Positions 16,644 to 26,844 are shown, counted from the first letter of the stretch. The stretch is 64,000 nt of DNA from Streptomyces collinus Tu 365 (GCF_000444875.1 NC_021985.1:7150170-7214169); one strand, 5' to 3'. The notes: a model not told the origin generated them from the sequence alone. Made by a program: numbers and translations.

Positions 16644-18047
16644 TCAGTACTTCCAGCGGTAGGCGGCAGCCACCCGCGCGTCGTCCAGCCCTTCGACGGC
16701 CGCCGCCTCCCCGAGCCGTACGGCGGTCACCGCGTCCGCCAGGACCGGGCCCAGCGCGGCCCGCAGCACCTGGTCGGCCCGGAACTCCTCGACGGCCGAC
16801 GGCAGCGACCGCGGCAGCCGCCGTACACCGAGGGCGGCGGCCTCCTCGGCGCCGTAGCGGGCCGGGTCCCCGGTGATCTCCCCGGGCAGCGGCAGGGACG
16901 CCGTCAGCCCGTCGAGTCCCGCGGCGATGACGCAGCCCAGCGCGAGGTAGGGATTGGCGGCCAGGTCGACCGGCTTGACCTCCAGGTTCGCCTCCTGGTC
17001 CCGGCGGCCCGCGGTCCCCGTGACGACCCGCAGCGCCGCCTCGCGGGTCTCCAGGCCCCAGGCGGTGAACACCCCCGCCCACTGCGAGGGCTTCAGCCGC
17101 AGATAGCTGGCCGGGCTCGGCGCGGTCACCGCCGTCAGGGCGGGCAGGTGGGCGAGGATCCCGGCCGCGAACGACTCGGCCTCGGCCGTCATGCCGTACC
17201 GGCCGGTGCCGCCGGAGTGCAGGTTGACCCCGCCGCGCCAGCAGGACAGGTGGAGGTGGCCGCCGTTGCCGACCCCCTCGGCGAGCACGGCGGGCGCGAA
17301 GGAGACGCGCAGGCCGTGGCGCCCCGCCACCGCCCGGATCGTCTGCCGCGCCAGCACGCTGCGGTCGGCGGCCGCCACCGGGTCCAGGGCGCCCACCGAC
17401 ACCTCGAACTGGCCGGCCGCGTACTCGGGATGGAGCTGGTCGACGTCCACGCCCTGGGCCGCGAACGCCGCGAGCAGGTCGGCGGTGAAGTCGCTCAGCT
17501 CCACCTGCCGGGCGGCGCCGTACGCCGGTCCGGCGGCCGCCGGGACGAACGCGTCGCCGGGCGCGGTGCCGAGTCCGACCGACCACTCGATCTCGACGGC
17601 CGCCCGGAAGGCGAGCCCGTGCCGTTCGGCGGCGTCCGCGACCATCCGGCGCAGGAACGTCCGGGAGCAGCCGGGGTGCCGCTCGCCGTCCTGGGTGATC
17701 CGGTCCACCGGCGCCCACGCCCAGCCCGGCTGCCCGGCCAGCGGCACCAGCCGGTCGAGGTCCGGGTAGAGCCGCAGGTCGCCGTCGGGGGAGCCGAGCA
17801 CGTCGGTGGTGACGATCGAGTCGTCGGCGAGGAAGGTGTCGAACACCGGCGACATGCCGACGCCCCACGACACCGCGGCCTCCAGGCGTGCGGTCGGGAC
17901 GGTCTTGACCCGGCCGACGCCCGCGGTGTCCACGTAGGCCAGGACGACGCCGTGCACCTTCCGGGTGGCGAGGTCCGCGGTGAGCGCGGCGACCCGGCCG
18001 AGGTCGCCGGGGCGCCCGCCGGGCACCGGATCGGCCAGGGTGGTCAT
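16644..18047 (-). CDS. Glutamine synthetase-like ligase
   Basis: A 467-aa enzyme of the glutamine synthetase superfamily. Metal-binding and active-site blocks are present: VEIEWSVG, GNGGHLHLS, and ANLEVKPVDLAANPYLALG near the C-terminus, where canonical GS has RxEFRxPD-type residues. Divergence from GlnA points to a gamma-glutamyl amine or amino-acid ligase rather than the housekeeping enzyme; streptomycetes have several of these (polyamine or ethanolamine glutamylation). The start at 18047 has GGAGG upstream. It is the first gene of a two-gene operon with the amidohydrolase. Confidence 0.88.
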   Translation of the reverse strand: MTTLADPVPGGRPGDLGRVAALTADLATRKVHGVVLAYVDTAGVGRVKTVPTARLEAAVSWGVGMSPVFDTFLADDSIVTTDVLGSPDGDLRLYPDLDRLVPLAGQPGWAWAPVDRITQDGERHPGCSRTFLRRMVADAAERHGLAFRAAVEIEWSVGLGTAPGDAFVPAAAGPAYGAARQVELSDFTADLLAAFAAQGVDVDQLHPEYAAGQFEVSVGALDPVAAADRSVLARQTIRAVAGRHGLRVSFAPAVLAEGVGNGGHLHLSCWRGGVNLHSGGTGRYGMTAEAESFAAGILAHLPALTAVTAPSPASYLRLKPSQWAGVFTAWGLETREAALRVVTGTAGRRDQEANLEVKPVDLAANPYLALGCVIAAGLDGLTASLPLPGEITGDPARYGAEEAAALGVRRLPRSLPSAVEEFRADQVLRAALGPVLADAVTAVRLGEAAAVEGLDDARVAAAYRWKY

Positions 18048-18120
18048 ACGTCCTCCTCGGCGTGAACGGGACGGCGAGCGGCCGGGGCGGAGCACGGGCT
18101 CGGCCCCCGCACGCTCCGGG

Positions 18121-18930
18121 TCAGGGTTTCACGGCCACCACGCCGTACTGCGGCACCGAGGCGGCGTCGGACCCGGCGCGCCACCGCGAACACGGCACGA
18201 GCCCCGGCTCGACCGGCTCCAGGCCGTCGAGGAACGCGGCGATCTCGGCGCGGCTGCGTGCGGTGATCGGCGGGGTGGCGTTGGCGTTCCAGAACTCCAT
18301 CGCCGCGACGTTGCCCTCGCCGCCCACCTCGGCGTCGAAGGTCGGGTGGGTGAGCGCCAGATGGCTGCCGGAGGGGACCGCGGCCATGACGCGCCGCACG
18401 ATGTCCGCGGCCTCGGCGCCGTCCAGCACGAAGTTGAGGATGCCCAGCATCATCACGGCGACCGGCCGGTCCAGGTCCAGGGTGTCGGCGGCGCGCCGGA
18501 CGATGGCGTCGGGGTCGCGCACGTCGGCGTCGACGTAGTCGGTGACGCCCTCGGGGGAGCTGGTGAGCAGGGAGCGGGCGTGCACGAGCACGATCGGGTC
18601 GTTGTCGACGTACACGATCCGCGACTCGGGCGCGATGCGCTGCGCGATCTCGTGGGTGTTGTCGACGGTGGGCAGCCCGGTGCCGACGTCGAGGAACTGG
18701 CGCAGCCCGCGCTCGGCGGCCAGGAAGCGCACCGCCCGTCCGAGGAAGTCGCGGTCCGCGCGGGCCACCGCCCGGATCACCGGGAACAGCCCCGAGACGT
18801 GCTCGCCGACCCGTTGGTCGACCTCGTAGTGGTCCTTGCCGCCGATCCAGTAGTTCCAGACCCGCGCGTTGTGCGCCACGCTTGTGTTCAGCCGCGCCGA
18901 TCCGGCCGTCGGCGAGGGTTGCTCGGTCAC
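18121..18930 (-). CDS. SAM-dependent methyltransferase, DUF574/SCO-type
   Basis: A 269-aa protein of the large streptomycete DUF574 methyltransferase family. The family opening is SVAHNARVWNYWIGGKDHYE; the SAM-binding turn is LDVGTGLPT; VDNDPIVLVHARSLL and DADVRDP follow as expected; the C-terminus ends PQYGVVAVKP. I start at the GTG at 18930 (VTEQPSP), which matches the family. Substrates of this family are not known although dozens of copies occur per genome. A decayed paralogue lies at 19967-20177, on the same strand beyond the HAD gene. Confidence 0.88.
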   Translation of the reverse strand: MTEQPSPTAGSARLNTSVAHNARVWNYWIGGKDHYEVDQRVGEHVSGLFPVIRAVARADRDFLGRAVRFLAAERGLRQFLDVGTGLPTVDNTHEIAQRIAPESRIVYVDNDPIVLVHARSLLTSSPEGVTDYVDADVRDPDAIVRRAADTLDLDRPVAVMMLGILNFVLDGAEAADIVRRVMAAVPSGSHLALTHPTFDAEVGGEGNVAAMEFWNANATPPITARSRAEIAAFLDGLEPVEPGLVPCSRWRAGSDAASVPQYGVVAVKP

Positions 18931-19091
18931 GTGTCCGCCCTTCTCGCGCGCTCGTCCGCCGTCATTGTGCCGCCCCCTTGATCGCGCTGTCCCGGGAAAC
19001 GCGCAGCGTGGTCGCCCGGCCACCCTCCGGGGCGTCCCGGGGCGTTTGAAACACTGGACTTCGTACCCCGTTCAACCACCGGAAGCAGGAC

Positions 19092-19952
19092 ATGCCCGCC
19101 ACCCCCGCGTCCCTCCTCGAAACCCTCGTCCCGCCCGCCGTCCCCGCGGACATCCGGCTCGTCGTCACCGACATGGACGGCACCCTGCTGGACGACGCCA
19201 AGCGGATGCCCGACGGGCTGTGGCCCGTGCTCGCCGAGCTGCGCCGGCGCGGCGTGCTGTTCAGCCCCGCGAGCGGCCGTCAGTACGCCACCCTGGCCCG
19301 GCAGTTCGCCGAGGTCGCCGAGGGCATGGTGTTCATCGCGGAGAACGGCACCTACGTGGTCCGCGACGGCGTGGAGCTCGGCTCCGACCCGCTGGAGCGG
19401 TCCGTCGCCGCCAGCGTCGCCCGGACGGTACGGCGGCTGGCCGCGGACGGCGTCGACGTGGGCGCCGTGGTCTGCGGCAAGCGGTCGGCGTACGTCGAGC
19501 GGGCCGACGAGGCGTTCCTCGCGGAGGTGCGGAAGTACTACGTGGAGCACCGGGTCGTCGAGGACGTCACCGCCGTGGAGGACGAGGTGATCAAGGTGGC
19601 GCTGTTCGACTTCGGGCCGGTGGAGCGGACCACCGCCCCCGCCCTGGAGGCGTTCGCCGCCACCCACCAGGTCGTCGTCTCCGGTGAGCACTGGGTCGAC
19701 GTCATGAACGGCACCGCCAGCAAGGGGGCCGCGTTGCGGGGTCTGCAGCGCGAGCTGGGCATCACGCCCGCGCAGACGATGGTGTTCGGGGACTACCTCA
19801 ACGACCTGGAGATGCTGGACGCCGCGGACTGGTCCTTCGCCATGTCCAACGCCCACCCGGAGGTCGTCCGCCGCGCCCGCCACCTCGCCCCGTCCAACAA
19901 CGACAACGGCGTGCTGCGCACGATCTCCCGGGTCGTCGGGATACCGCTGTAG
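19092..19952 (+). CDS. HAD-superfamily Cof-type phosphatase
   Basis: A 286-aa haloacid-dehalogenase-like phosphatase of the Cof/IIB subfamily. Motif I is VVTDMDGTLLDD (about residues 23-34), motif II lies in FSPASGRQYATL, the motif III lysine is probably in ASKGAALRGL, and motif IV is FGDYLNDLEML. The cap between motifs II and III (about 85-200) is the C2b type, which acts on sugar phosphates, pyridoxal phosphate and similar small substrates. The ribosome site GGAAGCAGG precedes the ATG at 19092. It is divergent from the methyltransferase gene; the physiological substrate is unknown. Confidence 0.9.
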   Translation: MPATPASLLETLVPPAVPADIRLVVTDMDGTLLDDAKRMPDGLWPVLAELRRRGVLFSPASGRQYATLARQFAEVAEGMVFIAENGTYVVRDGVELGSDPLERSVAASVARTVRRLAADGVDVGAVVCGKRSAYVERADEAFLAEVRKYYVEHRVVEDVTAVEDEVIKVALFDFGPVERTTAPALEAFAATHQVVVSGEHWVDVMNGTASKGAALRGLQRELGITPAQTMVFGDYLNDLEMLDAADWSFAMSNAHPEVVRRARHLAPSNNDNGVLRTISRVVGIPL

Positions 19953-19966
19953 GCCCTGCCGCGGGG

Positions 19967-20177
19967 TCACCGAGCGGGCTTCACGCGCACCGCGCCGTAC
20001 AGCGAGACCGGTCCCGCCGGGTCCGGGTCCTCCTCGGGCCGCCAGCGCGCCACCGACACGATGCCCGGCGTCCAGCAGGTCCAGGCCCTCGAAGAAGGCG
20101 CCCACCTCGGTGGGCGAGCGGGCCGGAGGCGGGCGGGTGGTGTCGATCTCCTGGGCGGCCGGTCCGGTCCCCGTCAC
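19967..20177 (-). pseudogene. 3' remnant of a second DUF574 methyltransferase, frameshifted
   Basis: About 70 codons remain of a paralogue of the methyltransferase at 18121. The reading starts with RSPTEVGAFFEGLDLLD, then must change frame by one base (an extra G in GACGCCGGGC near 20076) to continue IVSVARWRPEEDPDPAG and finish near VRVKPAR. The 5' three quarters of the gene, including the SAM site, are missing. Truncation plus frameshift shows it is dead. Confidence 0.72.
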
Positions 20178-20321
20178 GTGTCGCTCCTCCGCTCGGCCGT
20201 CCCCGGGGCGCCGGGGCGTGCGAGCAGTCCGACACGACCTCGGAGGTGCGCCGGAGGCACTCTTCGGCCAGGTCCGGGCCGGGATCGGCCACCGACACGG
20301 CGACCGGTGGGGCCGGTCGGC

Positions 20322-20361
20322 GTCCGGGCGGGGACGGGCTCGCGCCCGTCCCCGCCCGGAC
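20322..20361 (-). terminator. Strong hairpin terminator after the DUF3140 gene
   Basis: Two perfectly complementary 18-nt arms (20322-20339 and 20344-20361) close on the tetraloop TCGC. It begins 14 bp past the stop of the DUF3140 gene on the minus strand and lies in the gap before the decayed methyltransferase. Confidence 0.8.
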
Positions 20362-20374
20362 CGCCGCGTGCGGG

Positions 20375-20719
20375 TTACGGCTTGAGCGGGTCGTGGCCCA
20401 GGGTCATCAGGCGGTGCCGGAGCCGGGTGTCCTCCTCGGTCCGCTCCGGCAGCGGCTCGTCCTCCAGGTCCACCAGGTCACCGACCGTGTCGACGACCTT
20501 GTACATCACGCGGACATCGTCGTCGGTGAGGTCGGTGCGGCGCTTCTGGAGGATGGCGAGGACGTGCTGCCCGGTGGGCGAGCCGGCCTGCTCGGGCAGC
20601 GGCTCGCTCTCCTCGTCCGCGTCCCGGACCCGGAGCCAGGCCGCCAGTTCCTGCGAGGTCATGTTCACCACGCGGTGGAAGTCCTCCCACAGCGCTTCCA
20701 GTTCGAGTGCGTCGGCCAC
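20375..20719 (-). CDS. DUF3140 protein
   Basis: A 114-aa all-helical acidic protein of the DUF3140 family, recognisable from LEALWEDFHRVVNMTSQELAAW-type opening and the central GQHVLAILQKRRTDLTDDD, ending with RLRHRLMTLGHDPLKP. The family is widespread in actinobacteria and often lies near stress or DNA-protection genes; the function is unknown. The start is the GTG at 20719. It is 50 bp downstream of the Dps-family gene on the same strand and probably shares its transcript, which would fit a role in stress or stationary phase. Confidence 0.82.
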   Translation of the reverse strand: MADALELEALWEDFHRVVNMTSQELAAWLRVRDADEESEPLPEQAGSPTGQHVLAILQKRRTDLTDDDVRVMYKVVDTVGDLVDLEDEPLPERTEEDTRLRHRLMTLGHDPLKP

Positions 20720-20769
20720 GGGTTCTGTCCTTCCGTGCGGGGCCGGTTGGCTGCGTGCTGCGGGCGGGG

Positions 20770-21255
20770 TCAGCCGGCGTCGCCGGCCCGGTTCTCCGCC
20801 TCGAACATCCAGCGCTGCTTCTCCAGGTCGGCGGTGATGGAGATCAGCAGGTCCTGGGTGACCGGATCGGCCTGCTCGGTGGCCTTGATCCGCTCGCGCA
20901 GCCGGCCGATCGCCGCCCCGAGGGCCGCCACGGTCAGCTCCACCACCTCGGTGTCGCGCAGCCAGCCGCTCTTGGCGCCGGGCAGGGCGAAGGTGGCGGC
21001 CACGGTCTCGGGCCGGCCGTCCGGCGGGACGCCCAGCGCGGCGGCGCGCTCGGCGACCGTGTCGGAGTGGGCGCGGGCCGTCTCGACGACCTCGTCCAGC
21101 TGGAGGTGGATCGACCGGAAGCGCGGGCCCACGATGTTCCAGTGCGCCTGCTTCCCGACGAGCGAGAGCCCTAGCAGGTCCACCAGGGTCTCCTGCAGGG
21201 CGGTACCGGTGACGCCGAGCGCCTCCTCGGACAGCGTGCTCCTCACCACGGTCAT
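20770..21255 (-). CDS. dps: Dps-family DNA-protecting ferritin
   Basis: A 161-aa four-helix-bundle protein of the Dps family. The ferroxidase ligands, which in Dps lie at the interface of two subunits, are visible as KQAHWNIVG and, fourteen residues on, HLQLDEVVE. Dps dodecamers bind and oxidise iron with hydrogen peroxide and protect the chromosome in stationary phase. The C-terminal tail is short, with no lysine-rich DNA-binding extension. I use the ATG at 21255; an ATG eight codons upstream (21279) is possible. Confidence 0.92.
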   Translation of the reverse strand: MTVVRSTLSEEALGVTGTALQETLVDLLGLSLVGKQAHWNIVGPRFRSIHLQLDEVVETARAHSDTVAERAAALGVPPDGRPETVAATFALPGAKSGWLRDTEVVELTVAALGAAIGRLRERIKATEQADPVTQDLLISITADLEKQRWMFEAENRAGDAG

Positions 21256-21335
21256 GGTGCGTACGTTCCCTTCCGTCATCCGACGTGCGTCCGGTGACGC
21301 GGGTGCCCGGTGCGTTCCGGGGCAAACGTCGCTGA

Positions 21336-22133
21336 TCAGCCGGGCAGCACCCGGTCCAGGAAGGCGATCACCTCGGCGTGGACGGCCGCCCGGTCCGTCT
21401 CGTGGAACACCTCGTGCCGCGCCCCGGCGAAGATCCGTTCGGTCGCCCGGCCGCCGGCGAGGCGCTCCACCCCGATCCGGCTCCCGGCCGGCGGCACCAG
21501 CCGGTCGTCGTCCCCGTGCAGCCACAGCAGCGGCAGCGCGCCGATGCCGCCGCCCTCGGCGACCGTGCGAAGGGTCCGTACGAACGCCTGGAGCGTCGGG
21601 CGCTTCATCGGGCCGTGCCAGACCAGCGGGTCGGCGGCGTAGGCGGCGCCCACGGCGGGGTCGCGGGAGAGCGCGCCCGGGCTGATCGGGGTGTCCGGGA
21701 TCTCGTCCAGGGCGAGCAGCCGCCCGGGCAGCTCCCAGACGCCGATCACCGGCCCGGACAGGACCAGCGCGCTCAGCTCCTCGCCGTACCGCTGGGCGTA
21801 GCGGGCGGCGATCAGGCCGCCCATGGAGTGGCCGACCATGACGAGCGGCAGTCCGGGGTGCGCGGCGCGGGCCAGGCCGGCCACCCGGTGCACGTCCCCG
21901 ACCACGTCCTCGAAGTCCTCGATCACCACCCGCTCGCCGGCCGACCGGCCGTGCCCCACGTGGTCGGGCCCGTAGACGGCCGCCCCGTACCCGGTCAGCA
22001 CGCCCGCCAGTTCGTCGTACCGGCCCGCGTGCTCCCCGTACCCGTGCACGACGACGACCAGCAGGCGTGGCGCCGGGTGCGGCCACTCCCGTACGGCGAT
22101 CCGGTCGAGGAGGTGTTCGCGGACCTCGGTCAT
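21336..22133 (-). CDS. Alpha/beta hydrolase (monoacylglycerol lipase-like)
   Basis: A 265-aa serine hydrolase of the lysophospholipase/monoacylglycerol lipase group. The oxyanion region is VVVHGYGEHAGRYDEL, the nucleophile is in GHSMGG, the acid is probably in LWLHGDDDRLVPP, and the catalytic histidine is in GARHEVFHE. GGAGGAGAG immediately upstream fixes the ATG at 22133. No signal peptide, so probably cytoplasmic. It is divergent from the thiolase/acyl-CoA ligase operon, with which it shares an AT-rich intergenic region holding a palindrome; a joint role in lipid breakdown is reasonable but inferred. Confidence 0.88.
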   Translation of the reverse strand: MTEVREHLLDRIAVREWPHPAPRLLVVVVHGYGEHAGRYDELAGVLTGYGAAVYGPDHVGHGRSAGERVVIEDFEDVVGDVHRVAGLARAAHPGLPLVMVGHSMGGLIAARYAQRYGEELSALVLSGPVIGVWELPGRLLALDEIPDTPISPGALSRDPAVGAAYAADPLVWHGPMKRPTLQAFVRTLRTVAEGGGIGALPLLWLHGDDDRLVPPAGSRIGVERLAGGRATERIFAGARHEVFHETDRAAVHAEVIAFLDRVLPG

Positions 22134-22208
22134 CTCTCCTCCAGCGGTGGCGGGGAAGGTACCGGGGGATCTTCCCAGGGAGCCGGTCGGCGGTCTATAG
22201 TCCAAAAC

Positions 22209-22219
22209 TAGCAGTGCTA
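22209..22219. promoter_or_regulatory. Palindromic operator candidate TAGCAGTGCTA
   Basis: An 11-bp palindrome in an unusually AT-rich stretch (22197-22232) between the divergent lipase and thiolase genes. The size and position suit a TetR-family or GntR-type repressor of fatty-acid genes. No regulator gene is adjacent, so the protein must be elsewhere. Confidence 0.45.
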
Positions 22220-22289
22220 ATTAACTGGCGCTGTCACCCCAGCGTAGGTTCGTGCTGATCCACAGCGTCGTCGGTCAGGAGTCCATGCC

Positions 22290-23477
<1,188 letters not shown>

Positions 23478-23572
23478 GGCACCTTCCGCGGCAGGCGCCG
23501 GCCGCACCAGCACGGGGGCCCCGGCAACGGGGATCGGTACACGAGTCGCAGCAAGAAACGGAGCACCACCCC

Positions 23573-25084
23573 ATGGCCACCCTGTCCGTCGCCGCCGTCC
23601 TCGCCGAGAACGCCCGGCGCCGCCCCCACAAGACGGCCCTCGTCGAAGGCGATCTGCGGCTCTCCTTCGAGCAGGTCTGGCAGCGCTCCCTGTCCCGGGC
23701 CGGCGCCCTCACCGGCCTCGGCGTGCGGCCCGGTGACCGGGTCGCCCTGATGGCGCCCAACACCGCGGAGTTCCCCGTCGCCTACTACGCGATCGCGGCG
23801 GCGGGCGCGGTCGTCGTCCCCGTCCACCTGCTCCTGACGGCCCCCGAGGTCGAGCACGTCCTCAAGGACAGCGGCGCCACCCTGCTCCTCGTGCACCCGG
23901 GGCAGGCGGCCACCGGCCGGGCCGCAGCGCAGGCCCTCGGGATCCGCGCGGTCGAGCTGGGCGGCGAACTGGACCGGCTCGCCGCCGACGCCCGGCCGCT
24001 GCCCACGTACGTCACCCGCGCCGCCGACGACCCGGCGGTCGTCTTCTACACCAGCGGCACCACCGGCGTCCCCAAGGGCGCCGTGCTCAGCCACTTCAAC
24101 CTGGTCATGAACGCCACCGTCAACGCCTTCGACGCCAACGACATCCGCGCCGACGACGTCGCGCTCGGCGCGCTCCCGCTCTTCCACGCCTTCGGCCAGA
24201 CCGTCTCGCTCAACTCCACCTGGCGGGCGGGCGCCACCCTCGTCCTGCTGCCCCGCTTCGACGCGGCCCGCGCCATCGAGCTGATGGTGAAGGAGGGGGT
24301 CAACACCTTCCACGGGGTGCCGACCATGTTCGTGGCCCTCGCGGCCGCCGCCGGGGCCGCCGACGCCCTGCCCGAGCTGCGCGTGTGCGTCTCCGGCGGG
24401 GCCTCGCTGCCGGTGGCCGTGCTGGAGCGGTTCGAGGCGGCGTTCGGCGCGACCGTGTACGAGGGGTACGGGCTGTCGGAGACCTCCCCGACGGCCACCG
24501 TCAACCAGCCCGTCTTCGGCACCCGGGCCGGCACCATCGGCCACCCCCTGTGGGGCGTCGACGTGGAGATCGCCCGCGCCGAGACCGAGGACCGCGTCGA
24601 GCTGCTGCCGCCCGGCGAGCTGGGCGAGGTCGTCGTCCGCGGCCACAACGTCTTCTCCGGATACCTCGGCCGCCCCGAGGCCACCGCCGAGGCCCTGGTC
24701 GACGGCTGGTTCCGCACCGGGGACCTCGGCACCAAGGACGAGGAGGGGTTCCTGCGGATCGTCGACCGCAAGAAGGACGTCATCATCCGCGGCGGCTACA
24801 ACGTCTACCCGCGCGAGGTCGAGGAGGTCCTGGCCCGGCACCCGCAGATCGCCCAGGTCGCCGTCATCGGCCTGCCCGACGAACTGCACGGCGAGGAGGT
24901 GTGCGCCGTGGTCGTCCCCGCCGAGGGCACCGCACCCGACCCCGCCGCCCTCACCGAGTGGTCGAAGGAGCACCTGGGCCGGCACAAGTACCCGCGCCGC
25001 GTGGAGTTCACCGACACGATGCCGCTCGGCCCCAGCATGAAGGTGCTCAAGCGCGAACTGCGGACCCGCTACACGGGCGCCTGA
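23573..25084 (+). CDS. Acyl-CoA ligase (long-chain fatty-acid type)
   Basis: A 503-aa ANL-superfamily adenylating enzyme that makes acyl-CoA from a carboxylic acid, ATP and CoA. Motif A3 is VFYTSGTTGVPKGAVLSH (about residues 154-171), A5 is YGLSETSP, A7 is GWFRTGDLG, A8 is DRKKDVIIRGGYNVYP, and the A10 lysine is in LGPSMKVLKREL. The length and binding-pocket blocks suit medium or long-chain fatty acids, but aryl acids cannot be excluded. The ATG at 23573 is preceded by ACGGAG. Together with the thiolase it forms a small catabolic operon. Confidence 0.93.
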   Translation: MATLSVAAVLAENARRRPHKTALVEGDLRLSFEQVWQRSLSRAGALTGLGVRPGDRVALMAPNTAEFPVAYYAIAAAGAVVVPVHLLLTAPEVEHVLKDSGATLLLVHPGQAATGRAAAQALGIRAVELGGELDRLAADARPLPTYVTRAADDPAVVFYTSGTTGVPKGAVLSHFNLVMNATVNAFDANDIRADDVALGALPLFHAFGQTVSLNSTWRAGATLVLLPRFDAARAIELMVKEGVNTFHGVPTMFVALAAAAGAADALPELRVCVSGGASLPVAVLERFEAAFGATVYEGYGLSETSPTATVNQPVFGTRAGTIGHPLWGVDVEIARAETEDRVELLPPGELGEVVVRGHNVFSGYLGRPEATAEALVDGWFRTGDLGTKDEEGFLRIVDRKKDVIIRGGYNVYPREVEEVLARHPQIAQVAVIGLPDELHGEEVCAVVVPAEGTAPDPAALTEWSKEHLGRHKYPRRVEFTDTMPLGPSMKVLKRELRTRYTGA

Positions 25085-25202
25085 GCCCGGCACCGGCAGA
25101 CCCCCGCCGGGCCCGGCCCGGCAGCGCCTCGCGGCCGGGGCCGTCCCGCGGGGCGGGCGGGTCCGCGGCAGGCGGATGCGTGCGCATAGCATCGGCCTCC
25201 GC

Positions 25203-25994
25203 ATGAACACGATGACGCTCTGGCACATATCCGGCTGGGAGTTCGCCGCCCTGGCCTTCGCGGCGCTGCTCGTCGGCTTCTCCAAGACCGCCGTCAGCGG
25301 GGCCAACACGGTCAGCCTGGCGATCTTCGCGGCGGTCCTGCCCGCCCGCGCCTCCACCGGCGTGCTGCTGCCGGTCCTGATCGCGGGAGACGTCCTGGCC
25401 GTCCTCACCTACCGGCGGCACGCCCACTGGCCCACCCTGTGGCGGCTGTTCCCGGCGGTGGCGGCCGGCGTGGTCCTCGGCACGCTGTTCCTGCTGTGGG
25501 CCGACGACGGCGTGGTGCGCACCTCGATCGGCGCGATCCTGCTGCTCATGGCCGGGGTCACGATGTGGCGGCGGCGCCGGGCCGCGGCGCCGGACGGTCG
25601 GGAGGAGCCCGACGAGCCGGACACGGTGACCACCCGGACCGGCCGGATCAAGGCACGCTCCTACGGCGTCCTCGGCGGGTTCACCACGATGGTCGCCAAC
25701 GCGGGCGGCCCGGTGATGTCGCTGTACCTGCTCTCCGCGGGCTTCCGCAAACTCGGCTTCCTCGGCACGTCGGCGTTCTTCTTCCTCGTCGTCAACGTGT
25801 CCAAGGTGCCCTTCAGTGCCGGGCTCGGCCTGATCGACGGCCGCTCCCTGCTCCTGGACGCGGCGCTCCTGGTGTTCGTCGTGCCCGGTGCGCTGCTCGG
25901 CGGCTGGGCCGTGCACCGGATCGACCAGCGGCTGTTCGAGCGGCTGGTGATCGCCGCGACCGTCGTGGGCGGCGTACAGCTGCTGCTCCGCTAG
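25203..25994 (+). CDS. TauE/SafE-family membrane exporter
   Basis: A 263-aa integral membrane protein with about eight hydrophobic segments in two homologous halves. The first repeat has AALLVGFSKTAVSGANTVSL, the second GGFTTMVANAGGPVMSLYLL, as in the TauE/SafE (sulfite or organosulfur anion exporter) family. The two halves are joined by a charged cytoplasmic loop (RRRRAAAPDGREEPDEPD). I use the ATG at 25203; an alternative start at 25176 adds nine residues. Substrate unknown; the neighbours (acyl-CoA ligase upstream, cobK downstream) do not suggest one. Confidence 0.87.
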   Translation: MNTMTLWHISGWEFAALAFAALLVGFSKTAVSGANTVSLAIFAAVLPARASTGVLLPVLIAGDVLAVLTYRRHAHWPTLWRLFPAVAAGVVLGTLFLLWADDGVVRTSIGAILLLMAGVTMWRRRRAAAPDGREEPDEPDTVTTRTGRIKARSYGVLGGFTTMVANAGGPVMSLYLLSAGFRKLGFLGTSAFFFLVVNVSKVPFSAGLGLIDGRSLLLDAALLVFVVPGALLGGWAVHRIDQRLFERLVIAATVVGGVQLLLR

Positions 25995-26068
25995 CCGACG
26001 GCCGCCCGGAGGGCCCGGCGGGCCACCCGGCCGGCGGACCGGCCCGTACGACCTCGTACGCTCCCCCC

Positions 26069-26818
26069 ATGTCCCCGCACGTGCTGATCCTCGGCGGCAC
26101 CACCGAGGCCCGCCGCCTCGCCGCCGGCCTCGCCGCCCGCCCGGGCGTCCGGGTGACCACCTCGCTCGCGGGCCGGGTCACCCGCCCGGCGGCCCTGGCC
26201 GGCGAGGTACGCACCGGCGGCTTCGGCGGCGCCGACGGCCTCGCCGACTGGCTGCGCGCGCACCACGTGGACGCCCTCGTCGACGCCACCCATCCGTTCG
26301 CCGAGTCGATCACCGCGAACGCGGTCCGCGCCGCCGCGGCCACCGGCGTCCCCGCGGTCGTCCTGCGCCGCCCCGGCTGGCGTCCCGGCCCCGGCGACCG
26401 GTGGCACGAGGTCGCCTCCACGGCCGCGGCCGCCGAGGCGGTGTCCCGGCTCCGCCCGGGCAGCCGGGTCCTCCTGACCACCGGACGCCTCGGCCTCGCC
26501 GCCTTCGCCCACCTGACGGAGCAGCACTTCGTCACACGGTCCGTCGAACCGCCCGCGCCGCCCCTGCCGCAGCACACCGAAGTGGTCCTGGCGCGCGGCC
26601 CGTTCACCGTCGCCGAGGAGAGCGAACTGCTGCGCGCCCACCGCGTCGACGTCCTGGTGACCAAGGACAGCGGCGGCGAGGCGACGGCCGCGAAGCTGAC
26701 CGCCGCGCGCGCTCTGGGGCTGTCCGTCGTCGTCGTACGCCGGCCCCCGCTGCCGGAGGGGGTGACCGCGGTGCCGGACGTGGCGGGCGTGCTCGACCGG
26801 CTGGGGTTCGGCGGCTGA
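26069..26818 (+). CDS. cobK: Cobalt-precorrin-6A reductase
   Basis: A 249-aa CobK/CbiJ enzyme, which reduces precorrin-6A to precorrin-6B with NADPH in cobalamin corrin-ring synthesis. The N-terminal nucleotide-binding loop is ILGGTTEARRLA; VDATHPFAESI and TKDSGGEATAAKL are conserved family blocks. The ATG at 26069 is preceded by a C-rich stretch with no good ribosome site. It is convergent with cobF, 26 bp apart. Only these two cobalamin genes occur in the window, so the main cob cluster must lie elsewhere or outside it. Confidence 0.94.
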   Translation: MSPHVLILGGTTEARRLAAGLAARPGVRVTTSLAGRVTRPAALAGEVRTGGFGGADGLADWLRAHHVDALVDATHPFAESITANAVRAAAATGVPAVVLRRPGWRPGPGDRWHEVASTAAAAEAVSRLRPGSRVLLTTGRLGLAAFAHLTEQHFVTRSVEPPAPPLPQHTEVVLARGPFTVAEESELLRAHRVDVLVTKDSGGEATAAKLTAARALGLSVVVVRRPPLPEGVTAVPDVAGVLDRLGFGG

Positions 26819-26844
26819 GCCCCGCGGGCCCGCCGCCGTGCCGG

